Of a stretch of DNA of 64,000 nt, positions 52,279 through 60,489 are shown piece by piece. Position numbers and translations under genes: made by a program. Origin of the DNA: CAVPWP01 sp050789285 (GTDB lineage Bacteria > Pseudomonadota > Alphaproteobacteria > Rhodobacterales > Rhodobacteraceae); contig NZ_JBOUVX010000003.1 in NCBI RefSeq assembly GCF_050789285.1, positions 659,094-723,093 of the forward strand, in the 5' to 3' direction. Position 1 is the stretch's first letter, and the number at the start of each line of letters is the position of its first letter. The notes below the pieces were generated by a model. That model was not told where the DNA came from and searched no databases. It saw only the letters and a list, made by a program, of their open reading frames with translations.

Positions 52279-52376
52279 CGGTTTCGCCGAAGTCTGTGCC
52301 GCGCGCCCGGCGGATGCAAGCCTTGCCCCGCGCCGCGGTTTCGCCGAAGACTGCATCGCGTGTCCGGCGCAAGATT
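52279..52376. repeat. imperfect direct repeat upstream of cdd
   Basis: A unit beginning CGGTTTCGCCGAAG occurs at 52279-52320 and again at 52336-52376, with a period of 57 bases and scattered changes. It fills the leader between cdd and the divergent maeB gene. The copies may be regulator sites for either operon or a local duplication. Confidence 0.5.
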
Positions 52377-52406
52377 GACGCCGCGGCACGAAGGCACTAA
52401 GCCGCG

Positions 52407-52438
52407 CCGGGGATAGTTTAGCCTTAAACTATCCCCGG
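52407..52438. promoter_or_regulatory. perfect 14-base inverted repeat upstream of maeB
   Basis: CCGGGGATAGTTTA (52407-52420) and its exact reverse complement TAAACTATCCCCGG (52425-52438) surround the 4-base loop GCCT. It ends 16 bases before the maeB start, with AGGAGG just after. As DNA it is a strong operator candidate. As RNA it would form a stable hairpin that could limit access to the ribosome site. Confidence 0.7.
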
Positions 52439-52454
52439 GCAGCAGGAGGAAAGA

Positions 52455-54734
52455 ATGACGGACAGCCGGCAGGACGCGCTGCGGCAGGCGGCGCTCGACT
52501 ATCACGAGTTCCCCCGCCCCGGAAAACTCGAGATACGTGCGACCAAACCGCTTGCGAACGGGCGGGACCTGGCCCGGGCCTATTCGCCCGGCGTGGCCGA
52601 GGCCTGTCTCGAGATCAAGGCCGACCCCGCGTCGGCCAGTCGCTTCACGGCGCGCGGCAACCTTGTCGCGGTGGTGTCGAACGGGTCGGCCGTGCTTGGG
52701 CTTGGCAACATCGGCGGGCTTGCCTCGAAGCCGGTGATGGAAGGCAAGGCCGTGCTCTTCAAGAAGTTCGGCGCGATCGACTGCTTCGACATCGAGCTGA
52801 ACGAAAGCGATCCTAAAAAGCTGGCCGCGATCATCTGCGCCCTCGAACCCACCTTCGGGGCGATCAACCTGGAAGACATCAAGGCGCCAGATTGCTTCAT
52901 CGTCGAACGCATCTGCCGCGAACGGATGAACATCCCCGTCTTTCACGACGACCAGCACGGCACCGCGATCGTGGTGGGCGCGGCCGCGACGAACGCGCTG
53001 CTGGTGGCGGGAAAGCGGATCGAGGACATCAAGATCGTCTCGACCGGCGGCGGGGCGGCGGGGATCGCCTGCCTGAACATGCTGCTCAAGCTGGGCGCAC
53101 GGCGCGAGAACGTGTGGCTTTGCGATCTGCACGGCCTGGTCCACGAAGGCCGGGCCGAGGACATGACCCCGCAGAAGGCCGACTATGCCCAGCCGGGCGG
53201 CCCGCGCGGTCTGGGCGACGTGATCGAGGGCGCCGACCTTTTCCTGGGCCTGTCCGGCCCGGGCGTGCTGACCCCCGACATGGTGCGGAAGATGGCCCGC
53301 ACCCCCATCGTCTTTGCCCTTGCGAATCCTGCGCCCGAGATCCTGCCCGAACTGGCCCGCGCCGCGGCACCCGACGCGATCATCGCCACCGGGCGCAGCG
53401 ATTTCCCCAACCAGGTCAACAACGTCCTGTGCTTCCCCTTCATCTTCCGCGGGGCGCTCGATGTCGGCGCGACCGAGATCAACGACGAGATGAAGATCGC
53501 CTGCATCGAGGGCATCGCCGCGCTTGCCCGCGCCACGACCAGCGCCGAGGCTGCCGCCGCCTACAAGGGCGAGCAGATGACCTTCGGCGCCGACTACCTG
53601 ATCCCCAAGCCCTTCGACCCGCGGCTGATGGGTGTGATCGCCCCCGCCGTGGCGCGCGCGGCCATGGAAACCGGCGTCGCCACCCGCCCGATCGAGGATT
53701 TCGAGGCCTACAAGCGCAAGCTGGACGGGTCGGTCTTCCGTTCGGCCCTCATCATGCGACCGGTCTTCGAGGCCGCGGCGACAGCCTCGCGCAAGATCGT
53801 CTTCACCGAGGGCGAGGACGAGCGCGTCCTGCGCGCGGCCAACGCGATGATCGAGGAAACCACCGACGCGCCGATCCTGATCGGCCGGCCCGACGTGATC
53901 GCGACGCGGGCCGAACGCATCGGCCTGCCGATCCGCCCCGGCACCGACTTCGAGATCGTGAACCCCGAAAACGACCCGCGCTATCGCGACTACTGGACGA
54001 CCTATCACGGGCTGATGGAACGGCGCGGCGTGACCCCCGACCTCGCCCGCGCGATCATGCGCACGAACACGACGGCGATCGGGGCTGTCATGGTTCACCG
54101 GGCCGAGGCCGACAGCATGCTTTGCGGCACCTTCGGGCAGTTCCTGTGGCACCTCAACTACATCACCCAGGTCCTGGGCACGGCGGCGCTGAAGCCGGTG
54201 GGGGCGCTCAGCCTGATGATCATGCCCGACGGGCCGCTTTTCATCGCCGACACCCATGTCCATGCCGAACCCACGCCCGAACAGATCGCCGAGACGGCCA
54301 CCGCGGCCGCGCGGCATGTCCGCCGCTTCGGGCTGGCGCCCAAGGTGGCGCTGTGTTCGCACAGCCAGTTCGGCAACCTCGACTGCGACACCGGGCGTCG
54401 AATGCGCGCGGCGCTGGCGATCCTTGACGCCGCGCCCCGCGATTTCGAATACGAGGGCGAGATGCACGCGGACACCGCACTCGACACCGAGTTGCGCCAG
54501 CGCATCTTCCCCGCGGCGCGCTTCGAAGGCCCCGCCAACGTGCTGATCTTCGCCAATACCGACGCGGCATCCGGCGTGCGCAACATCCTCAAGATGAAGG
54601 CGCAGGCGCTCGAGGTGGGGCCGATCCTGATGGGCATGGGCAACCGCGCGCATATCGTGACGCCCGCCATCACCGCCCGCGGACTTCTGAACATGTCAGC
54701 CATCGCTGGCACACCACTTGCCAAGTATGCCTGA
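52455..54734 (+). CDS. maeB: NADP-dependent malic enzyme with phosphotransacetylase-like domain
   Basis: This encodes 759 residues. It decarboxylates malate to pyruvate and makes NADPH. The malic enzyme domain (about 1-430) has YSPGVAEACLEIKADP, then VSNGSAVLGLGNIG, and FHDDQHGTAIVV. The C-terminal 320 residues resemble phosphotransacetylase (VFTEGEDERVLRAA) and in this family act as a regulatory domain. The length is normal for the fused form. The ATG at 52455 follows AGGAGG. Expression may be set by the inverted repeat just upstream. Confidence 0.96.
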   Translation: MTDSRQDALRQAALDYHEFPRPGKLEIRATKPLANGRDLARAYSPGVAEACLEIKADPASASRFTARGNLVAVVSNGSAVLGLGNIGGLASKPVMEGKAVLFKKFGAIDCFDIELNESDPKKLAAIICALEPTFGAINLEDIKAPDCFIVERICRERMNIPVFHDDQHGTAIVVGAAATNALLVAGKRIEDIKIVSTGGGAAGIACLNMLLKLGARRENVWLCDLHGLVHEGRAEDMTPQKADYAQPGGPRGLGDVIEGADLFLGLSGPGVLTPDMVRKMARTPIVFALANPAPEILPELARAAAPDAIIATGRSDFPNQVNNVLCFPFIFRGALDVGATEINDEMKIACIEGIAALARATTSAEAAAAYKGEQMTFGADYLIPKPFDPRLMGVIAPAVARAAMETGVATRPIEDFEAYKRKLDGSVFRSALIMRPVFEAAATASRKIVFTEGEDERVLRAANAMIEETTDAPILIGRPDVIATRAERIGLPIRPGTDFEIVNPENDPRYRDYWTTYHGLMERRGVTPDLARAIMRTNTTAIGAVMVHRAEADSMLCGTFGQFLWHLNYITQVLGTAALKPVGALSLMIMPDGPLFIADTHVHAEPTPEQIAETATAAARHVRRFGLAPKVALCSHSQFGNLDCDTGRRMRAALAILDAAPRDFEYEGEMHADTALDTELRQRIFPAARFEGPANVLIFANTDAASGVRNILKMKAQALEVGPILMGMGNRAHIVTPAITARGLLNMSAIAGTPLAKYA

Positions 54735-54833
54735 CATTTAGCGCCAACAGTGACCGTCTGGCGCAGGTCTGCCGCTTGCCGGGTGCCGCATCGCCCAGTA
54801 ACACGGACAAGGACCTGCGGAGGAGGGACACCG

Positions 54834-56726
54834 GTGGGCTACCGTGAAATCTATGATCAGGCCAAGGCCGATCCCGAGGCTTTCTGGATGCAGGCGGCCG
54901 AGGCGATCGACTGGGTGGAAAAGCCGTCGAAGGCGCTTTTCGCCGACAAGGCGCCGCTTTACGAATGGTTCGTGGACGGCCGGCTCAACGGCTGCTGGAA
55001 CGCCGTCGACCGCCATGTCGAGGCCGGCCACGGCGACCGCCTTGCAATCATCTACGACAGCCCCGTCACCCACACCAAGCGCGCGATCACCTTCGCCGAA
55101 CTTCGCGACCGCGTCGCCTCGCTTGCCGGCGCCCTGAAGGCGCGCGGCATCGAGAAGGGCGACCGCGTCATCCTCTACATGCCGATGGTGCCCGAGGCGC
55201 TCGAGGCGATGCTGGCCTGCGCGCGGCTGGGCGCGATCCACTCGGTGGTGTTCGGCGGCTTCGCGGCGCATGAACTGGCGGTGCGGATCGACGACGCCCG
55301 GCCCAAGGCGATCATCGCGGCCTCCTGCGGGATCGAACCCGGGCGCGTCGTCCACTACAAGCCGCTTCTCGACGGCGCGATCGAGCAGGCCGCGCACAAG
55401 CCCGAGTTCTGCGTGATCCTTCAGCGCGAGCAGGAAGTCGCCCACCTGACGCCGGGACGCGATCTGGACTGGCACGAATTCCAGTACGGCGTCGACCCCG
55501 CCGACTGCGTGCCGGTCGAGGGCAATCATCCCGCCTACATCCTTTACACCTCGGGCACGACGGGCCAGCCGAAGGGCGTGGTGCGCCCCACGGCGGGGCA
55601 TCTGGTGGCGTTGAACTGGACGATGAAGAACGTCTACGGCATGGCCCCGGGCGAGGTCTTCTGGGCCGCCTCGGACGTGGGTTGGGTCGTGGGCCACAGC
55701 TATATCTGCTATGGCCCGCTGGTGCACGGCAACACCACCGTGGTGTTCGAGGGCAAGCCGGTGGGCACGCCCGACGCCGGCACCTTCTGGCGCATGATCG
55801 AAGAGCACCGGATCAAGGTGCTGTTCACCGCGCCCACGGCGTTCCGCGCGATCAAGCGCGAAGACCCGAAGGGCAGTCTGGTCAAGGCCTACGACACGTC
55901 GCCCCTGCGCGCCCTCTTCCTTGCCGGCGAACGCGCCGACCCCGACACCATCCTCTGGGCCGAGCGCGTGCTTGACGTGCCGGTGATCGACCACTGGTGG
56001 CAGACCGAGACCGGCTATGCCATCGCCGCGAACCCGCTCGGGATCGAAAAGCTGCCGGTCAAGATCGGCTCGCCCTCGGTTCCGATGCCCGGCTGGGACG
56101 TGCAGGTGCTGGACGAGGCCGGGCATCCGGTGCCGCCGGGCACGCTGGGCGCGATCGCGGTGAAGCTTCCCCTGCCCCCCGGCACCCTGCCGACGCTCTG
56201 GAACGCCGAGGCGCGGTTCCGCAAGTCCTACCTCGAGCATTTCCCGGGCTACTATGAAACCGGTGACGCGGGCTATATCGACGAAGACGGCTACCTCTAC
56301 ATCATGGCGCGCACCGACGACGTGATCAACGTGGCCGGCCACCGTCTGTCCACCGGCGCCATGGAAGAGGTGCTGGCCTCGCATCCCGATGTCGCCGAAT
56401 GCGCGGTGATCGGCGTGTCGGACGAGTTGAAGGGCCAACTGCCCTTCGGCTTCCTGTGCCTCAACGCCGGCTGCGACCGGGACGAGGCCGTGATCGTGAA
56501 AGAGGTGGTGAAGCTTGTGCGCGACCAGATCGGGCCGGTCGCCGCCTTCAAGCACGCGGTCGTGGTGAACCGCCTGCCGAAGACCCGGTCGGGAAAGATC
56601 CTGCGCGGGACGATGGTGAAGATCGCCGATGGCGAGGCTTTCAAGACGCCCGCGACGATCGACGACCCCGCGATCCTGGAGGAAATCCGCACAGCCCTGC
56701 AACGGGTCGGATACGCACCGGTCTAG
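54834..56726 (+). CDS. prpE: propionyl-CoA synthetase
   Basis: This encodes 630 residues of an AMP-forming acyl-CoA ligase. The ATP motif is YILYTSGTTGQPKGVVRPTA, the hinge and adenylate contacts are HWWQTETGY and YYETGDAGYIDEDGYLYIM, and the acetylated lysine is in KTRSGKILRGTM. The RPTAGH motif after the P-loop and the overall length fit PrpE more than acetyl-CoA synthetase. It activates propionate for the methylmalonyl-CoA or methylcitrate route. The start is GTG at 54834 after AGGAGGGAC. Confidence 0.92.
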   Translation: MGYREIYDQAKADPEAFWMQAAEAIDWVEKPSKALFADKAPLYEWFVDGRLNGCWNAVDRHVEAGHGDRLAIIYDSPVTHTKRAITFAELRDRVASLAGALKARGIEKGDRVILYMPMVPEALEAMLACARLGAIHSVVFGGFAAHELAVRIDDARPKAIIAASCGIEPGRVVHYKPLLDGAIEQAAHKPEFCVILQREQEVAHLTPGRDLDWHEFQYGVDPADCVPVEGNHPAYILYTSGTTGQPKGVVRPTAGHLVALNWTMKNVYGMAPGEVFWAASDVGWVVGHSYICYGPLVHGNTTVVFEGKPVGTPDAGTFWRMIEEHRIKVLFTAPTAFRAIKREDPKGSLVKAYDTSPLRALFLAGERADPDTILWAERVLDVPVIDHWWQTETGYAIAANPLGIEKLPVKIGSPSVPMPGWDVQVLDEAGHPVPPGTLGAIAVKLPLPPGTLPTLWNAEARFRKSYLEHFPGYYETGDAGYIDEDGYLYIMARTDDVINVAGHRLSTGAMEEVLASHPDVAECAVIGVSDELKGQLPFGFLCLNAGCDRDEAVIVKEVVKLVRDQIGPVAAFKHAVVVNRLPKTRSGKILRGTMVKIADGEAFKTPATIDDPAILEEIRTALQRVGYAPV

Positions 56727-56733
56727 CCCGGCT

Positions 56734-58716
56734 TCAGCCGGAGTTCAGGCTGTCGAAGCCGCGCCCGTTCTTGATGAGATCGTCAAGAAGCGGCGATGGC
56801 TGGCCGCCGATGCCGCCGCGTTCGCCAAGGCGTGGCAGGGCACGGCGCAGACCAAGAAGCCCGGCCAGGTCGCCGGCCTGCATCGGCCCGCCTGTGCGGC
56901 GCGCATAGCCCAGACCGTGCACCGCCAGCGCGTCGATGTCAGAAGGCATCCGCGCCACGCCGTCGGTCAGAAGCCGCGCGCCTTCGTTGACGACCGCGGC
57001 AAGGCAGGTGCGCTGGATCGTCTCGGGCGAAAGTCGCCGCGGCGCCGGGAAGCGCGGGCGCGGGTCGGTGTCCAGCGTGAAGGCCGCCCCACCGCCCTGC
57101 GCAGCCACCGCCTGCGACAGGCCATCCCCCCTGCCATCTCGCAGGCCATCGCCCCGCCGTTCGCGCGCCTCGAACACACCTTCGGCAAGACCCCAGGCCG
57201 TCAGCGCCGCGTCGATGTCCTCGGGCCGGACCCCCTGCGCGGCAAGCGCCTCGGCCGCGGACTCGAGCGCGCCCAGAAGCCGCAGGGCGATGCCGCCGCC
57301 AGCGGCCCCGTCGATCGAGCGCACCGGCAATCGCCCAAGCCGACGCATCAGCGTGAAGACGGTCGCCAGCGCGTGGCGCGACACCTTGGGCAGCGTGACG
57401 ATCTCGGCCGCGGCCGCGCCGGGCAGGCGCAGGGCCACCACATCGCCCGCCCGCTGCACCCCCTGCGCAACCGCCTGCAGTGCGACGCCGGGGCCGGTTG
57501 CCGCAAAGACGGTTCCCGCGGGCGCGACCGCATCAAGCGCCGAAAACAGGCGCGCGGCCGAGGCGGTATCGGTCGACGCCGCGTCGATGATCACCTGCGC
57601 CGTATCGAAGGCCCGGACCCCGCAGAGCATGGTCAGACGGTCCAGCCGCTCCTCCGCGGCCTCGTCCTCAAGCGTCCGCGCCGCGATGCGGGCATCGTAG
57701 ATCTCGCCGATCGCGGCATAACAGTCCTCAAGCGTTCCTTCGTCCTCGGCCGAGAGGACGACCTCGAGCCCCGCATCCAGACAGTCGACGGCAAGCTCGG
57801 CGGCATCCTCGCCGCCGACGCAGAGGCCGATCCGGTCGACCTCGCGCGGCTCGGCCCCGAGGGTCGCGGGGAAGGCCATCGCGCGGCGCTCGGCGCGTGC
57901 CACATGGCAAAGGGCGGCGGCGATGTCGGACACGCGCAGGCCCTCGGCCGCGGTCTGGTCGAAGGCAAGCCCTTCGTCATAGGGCAGAAGCAGCGCCGCC
58001 TCGACGCAGTTCACGATCTCGGCCATCACCGGAAGGCCGTCCGGCTGAAGCGCTTCGCGCGCGGAACCGACGGCGTCGAGATAGGTCGCCGGATCGGCGA
58101 AGCGGTCCTGCCGCGCGGACGCCGGCCTGGGCCCCGCCCCCCCGGCGATCAGTTCACGCGCAAGCGCGAAAGCCGCGACCCCGCACTTGTCCTGGACGAT
58201 CCTGTCGGCAAGGCCGTTCCGCGTGCCCGAGGCGATGCCGACCGGCCGGCCAGACTGGAACATGGCGATCGCGACCTCGGCGCCCACAAGGCGCGGCAGA
58301 CGCTGGCTGGCCCCGCCCGCCGGCAGAAGCCCCAGCCGCGCCTCGGGAAAGCCGATCGCCGTACCATGCTGGGCCACGCGGTAATGCGCGGCCACTGCAA
58401 GGTCGGCCGAATTGCCCAGAACCGTGCCGTGAAGCGCCGCGATCACCGGTTTCGGGCAGGCGTCGATCCGCGCGCAGATCGCCTGCAGCGTCGGCGCCTT
58501 CTGACCGGGGGCCGAGGCAGCCGGATCGGTGCCGCTGCCGAAGCTGCGCCCGCGCCCGCGCAGCACGATCGCCTGCACCTCGTCCGAGGCCTCGGCCCGG
58601 GCGAGTGCGGCATCGAGATCGCGACGGAACGGTGCCGACAGGGCGTTCAGCGGCGGGTGGTCGATCTCGATGATCACCACGCCGTCGCGCAGAAGATAGG
58701 TTACACCACCGCTCAC
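56734..58716 (-). CDS. FadB-like protein with degenerate dehydrogenase half
   Basis: This encodes 660 residues with the overall layout of FadB/FadJ, but key motifs are altered. In the crotonase half the first catalytic glutamate (GGGxELAL) has become D105 (GNSADLAVAAHYRVA), while the second (GFPEARLGLLPAGGAS, E125) is kept. In the dehydrogenase half the NAD fingerprint GxGxMG reads GLCVGGEDAAE, and the catalytic histidine motif HFFSP is replaced by RLPGAAA. Dehydrogenase activity therefore seems lost and hydratase activity is uncertain. The C-terminal helical domains remain. I start at GTG 58716 (MSGGVTYLLRDG), with GGGGGCGG upstream. It is convergent with prpE, 7 bases apart. Confidence 0.82.
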   Translation of the reverse strand: MSGGVTYLLRDGVVIIEIDHPPLNALSAPFRRDLDAALARAEASDEVQAIVLRGRGRSFGSGTDPAASAPGQKAPTLQAICARIDACPKPVIAALHGTVLGNSADLAVAAHYRVAQHGTAIGFPEARLGLLPAGGASQRLPRLVGAEVAIAMFQSGRPVGIASGTRNGLADRIVQDKCGVAAFALARELIAGGAGPRPASARQDRFADPATYLDAVGSAREALQPDGLPVMAEIVNCVEAALLLPYDEGLAFDQTAAEGLRVSDIAAALCHVARAERRAMAFPATLGAEPREVDRIGLCVGGEDAAELAVDCLDAGLEVVLSAEDEGTLEDCYAAIGEIYDARIAARTLEDEAAEERLDRLTMLCGVRAFDTAQVIIDAASTDTASAARLFSALDAVAPAGTVFAATGPGVALQAVAQGVQRAGDVVALRLPGAAAAEIVTLPKVSRHALATVFTLMRRLGRLPVRSIDGAAGGGIALRLLGALESAAEALAAQGVRPEDIDAALTAWGLAEGVFEARERRGDGLRDGRGDGLSQAVAAQGGGAAFTLDTDPRPRFPAPRRLSPETIQRTCLAAVVNEGARLLTDGVARMPSDIDALAVHGLGYARRTGGPMQAGDLAGLLGLRRALPRLGERGGIGGQPSPLLDDLIKNGRGFDSLNSG

Positions 58717-58802
58717 AGCCGCCCCCACGTCATGGCTGATCTTGTAGCCAAGACGGCCGGCAACTCAAGCTGTAGATGCGGGTTTCGGCCACATTCGGCC
58801 GG

Positions 58803-59012
58803 TCAGACGGTCAGGTCCTTCCACAGATCGTCGTTCTCGGGGTCTTCTAGCGCTTGTTCAAGCGCCTCGATGTCTTCGGGCACGGGCAGCCCAAGGGCGC
58901 GCAATTCGGCGATCTTCTCGCGCAGGTCTTCCTGCAGGATGTGCCGGTCGATCGGGCGGGCGGCGATCTCGTCGAGGATCATCGCGATCGAGGCTTTCAG
59001 TGTTTCGAACAC
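58803..59012 (-). CDS. small hypothetical protein
   Basis: This encodes 69 residues, mostly helical and acidic (MFETLKASIAMILDEIAARP, then EDIEALEQALEDPENDDLW). No known family is recognised. Its start overlaps the end of the 102-residue gene by 16 bases, so the two are co-translated, and it ends the small-protein cluster that begins with the DksA/TraR gene. A regulatory or stress role is possible only by context. Confidence 0.65.
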   Translation of the reverse strand: MFETLKASIAMILDEIAARPIDRHILQEDLREKIAELRALGLPVPEDIEALEQALEDPENDDLWKDLTV

Positions 59013-59305
59013 GGCTGCATCTCCCTTCCATGTGCGGGTGACCTCGGAAACGATACCAGACTTTCGTTCGACTGGCGGAAGAAACTCTGGATCCTGTCCG
59101 GCAGATCGACGTCGTCCCCGTCGAACGCGGTGTCGTCGCCCTGCTCCACGGCCCGGGAGGTCAGGTTGCGCCTGACCTTTTCGGCCAGCGACCGTGACGC
59201 CAGAAGGTCCCGGATCCGACCGCGCAACTCGGCCCGCTGCGGATCGCTCAGCGCCGGGCGGTCCGGGGGATGGTCCCCGGGGTGCTCGGTGTCGTCTTCG
59301 CCCAT
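58997..59305 (-). CDS. hypothetical protein, 102 residues
   Basis: This encodes 102 residues, hydrophilic and probably partly disordered: an acidic start (MGEDDTEHPGDHPPDRPALS), a helix (AELRGRIRDLLASRSLAEKV) and a Ser/Gln-rich end. I do not recognise it. The ATG at 59305 lies 10 bases after the DksA/TraR stop, and the end overlaps the 69-residue gene. Coding support is moderate and comes mostly from this operon-like spacing. Confidence 0.55.
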   Translation of the reverse strand: MGEDDTEHPGDHPPDRPALSDPQRAELRGRIRDLLASRSLAEKVRRNLTSRAVEQGDDTAFDGDDVDLPDRIQSFFRQSNESLVSFPRSPAHGREMQPCSKH

Positions 59306-59315
59306 CGCCGCGCCC

Positions 59316-59633
59316 TCATCTTGCGCAGTCGCGGCAAAAGGGCGTGGCTGGCAGCACATCAAGGCGTTCGGACGAAATCTCGTTTCCGCATCTGACGCAG
59401 AAGCCATATTCTCCGGCCGCGATCCGCGCGAGGGCGGCGTGGATCTGCTCGATCTCGGCCTTCCCGGAAGACCCGATCCCCTGCAGGACCTCGTCTTCCT
59501 CGCGTTCGACGGCAAGCTCCTCCCAATCCTTCGACTGGTGCGAGTCAAGCTCTTCCTCGATCCCGTGCAATCGGGCGTTCAACTCGGCCAGACGGAACTT
59601 GAGCGTGGTTTCGCGTGCCTTGACGTCGATCAT
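59316..59633 (-). CDS. DksA/TraR-family zinc-finger protein
   Basis: This encodes 105 residues. The N-terminal coiled coil (LKFRLAELNARLHGIEEELD) is followed by a four-cysteine zinc finger (GFCVRCGNEI and PFCRDCAR). It is shorter than DksA and fits the TraR-like group that binds RNA polymerase in its secondary channel, or zinc-finger relatives induced under stress. The coiled-coil tip DxxDxA motif of DksA is not evident, so ppGpp synergy is uncertain. It leads the small-gene cluster to 58803. Confidence 0.85.
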   Translation of the reverse strand: MIDVKARETTLKFRLAELNARLHGIEEELDSHQSKDWEELAVEREEDEVLQGIGSSGKAEIEQIHAALARIAAGEYGFCVRCGNEISSERLDVLPATPFCRDCAR

Positions 59634-59726
59634 CGGGGCCTCCTTCGAAGCGGTCGGCTGATGCTCCGACGCTAGAAGGGGGTCGCCACCGGGGCCTTGA
59701 TCCACGTCAAGGGAGCGGCCGATCCG

Positions 59727-59903
59727 TCAGATCGGCATATTCTCCCACATCTCGTCAGGGTCGGAGGGCAGGTCTGGTCGCGGTCCCCGTCCGATTGCAA
59801 CGGCCGGCGGCACAAGCCGGGCTCTTGGTCGTGGCCTGATGTCCTCGTCGCGGGTCGTGTCGGACTTGTCGCCGGGGCGGGCACCCGTGGTTATGTCTTT
59901 CAT
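59727..59903 (-). CDS. small hypothetical protein, 58 residues
   Basis: This encodes 58 residues, charged and Pro/Arg/Asp-rich (MKDITTGARPGDKSDTTRDE, then a tail ending DEMWENMPI). It looks disordered. The ATG has GGGAG seven bases upstream (GGGAGAATTCG), a good ribosome site. It lies 93 bases before the DksA/TraR gene on the same strand and may be the first gene of that cluster. No family is recognised. Confidence 0.55.
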   Translation of the reverse strand: MKDITTGARPGDKSDTTRDEDIRPRPRARLVPPAVAIGRGPRPDLPSDPDEMWENMPI

Positions 59904-60074
59904 CGAATTCTCCCGTGGCAGCGCGGGGGGGCTGCGCATGGCCCCAAGTATACCCTTCGTGCAACAGACGTGCGACGCGGGAACGGCAGAGCGGCACCGT
60001 CGGGCGATCTTTCGCCCATTCGGTGGGCAAGGCCGGGGGCAAGATGCGGAAGGTGCGGGCAGTCCGCCGACCCG

Positions 60075-60392
60075 TCAGTGCGGGCAGAACTGCTCGTAGA
60101 TCGCCCCGATCACGGGAATGATGCGGGGGTCGGCCAGGCGGTAGCGCACGGTGCGACCGTCGCGGCTGGCCGCCACCAGCGCTTCGCCCCGAAGCCGCGC
60201 AAGCTGCTGACTGACATAGGCCTGGCTCATGCCAAGCGCGCGCTCGAGCTCGCCCACGCTTTTCTCGCCTTCGACCAGTTGGCACAAAAGCAGCAATCGC
60301 GACGGGTTCGACAATGCCCGCATCAGCGTCGCCGCTTCATCGGCCGCGTCCGCCATCGCCGTCTGCGATATCACCAGATCTTCAGTCATCAT
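60075..60392 (-). CDS. bigR: ArsR-family persulfide-sensing repressor (BigR/SqrR type)
   Basis: This encodes 105 residues. A winged helix (KSVGELERALGMSQAYVSQQ) is flanked by the two cysteines of the family: C37 in LLLLCQLVEGE and C103 in YEQFCPH. BigR and SqrR sense sulfide or persulfide by linking these cysteines and then leave DNA. The neighbouring divergent operon holds the matching sulfur genes, which strongly supports the call. The start is uncertain: GTG at 60398, ATG at 60392 or ATG at 60389. The stop is at 60075. Confidence 0.9.
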   Translation of the reverse strand: MMTEDLVISQTAMADAADEAATLMRALSNPSRLLLLCQLVEGEKSVGELERALGMSQAYVSQQLARLRGEALVAASRDGRTVRYRLADPRIIPVIGAIYEQFCPH

Positions 60393-60429
60393 CTTCACGC
60401 ATACCCGCTGATTGCCAGAAACATATCAC

Positions 60430-60461
60430 GATTGACATGTTAGAGCAATCATCCATATAGG
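60430..60461 (+). promoter_or_regulatory. promoter and BigR/SqrR operator of the persulfide operon
   Basis: TTGACA (60432-60437), 18 bases, TATAGG (60456-60461) forms a good sigma-70 promoter. An inverted repeat GATTG (60430-60434)/CAATC (60446-60450) overlaps the -35 and spacer. A second one, AACAT (60420-60424)/ATGTT (60437-60441), lies just left. A repressor bound here would block transcription of blh and, from the other side, of its own gene. Confidence 0.75.
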
Positions 60462-60489
60462 GCCTAACCTCATATGCAGGAGACGAAAG

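Noticed and set aside
52254..54653. A 799-codon minus-strand frame opposite maeB
   Set aside because: It lacks a ribosome site and domain pattern and would overlap the maeB palindrome. MaeB is certain.
54738..56702. A 654-codon minus-strand frame opposite prpE
   Set aside because: There is no protein-like pattern. It is a shadow of prpE.
56629..59175. An 848-codon plus-strand frame opposite the degenerate FadB-like gene
   Set aside because: I considered this because the minus-strand protein has lost motifs. However, the minus frame still aligns in layout with FadB and has a ribosome site, while the plus frame is Arg/Pro-rich noise.
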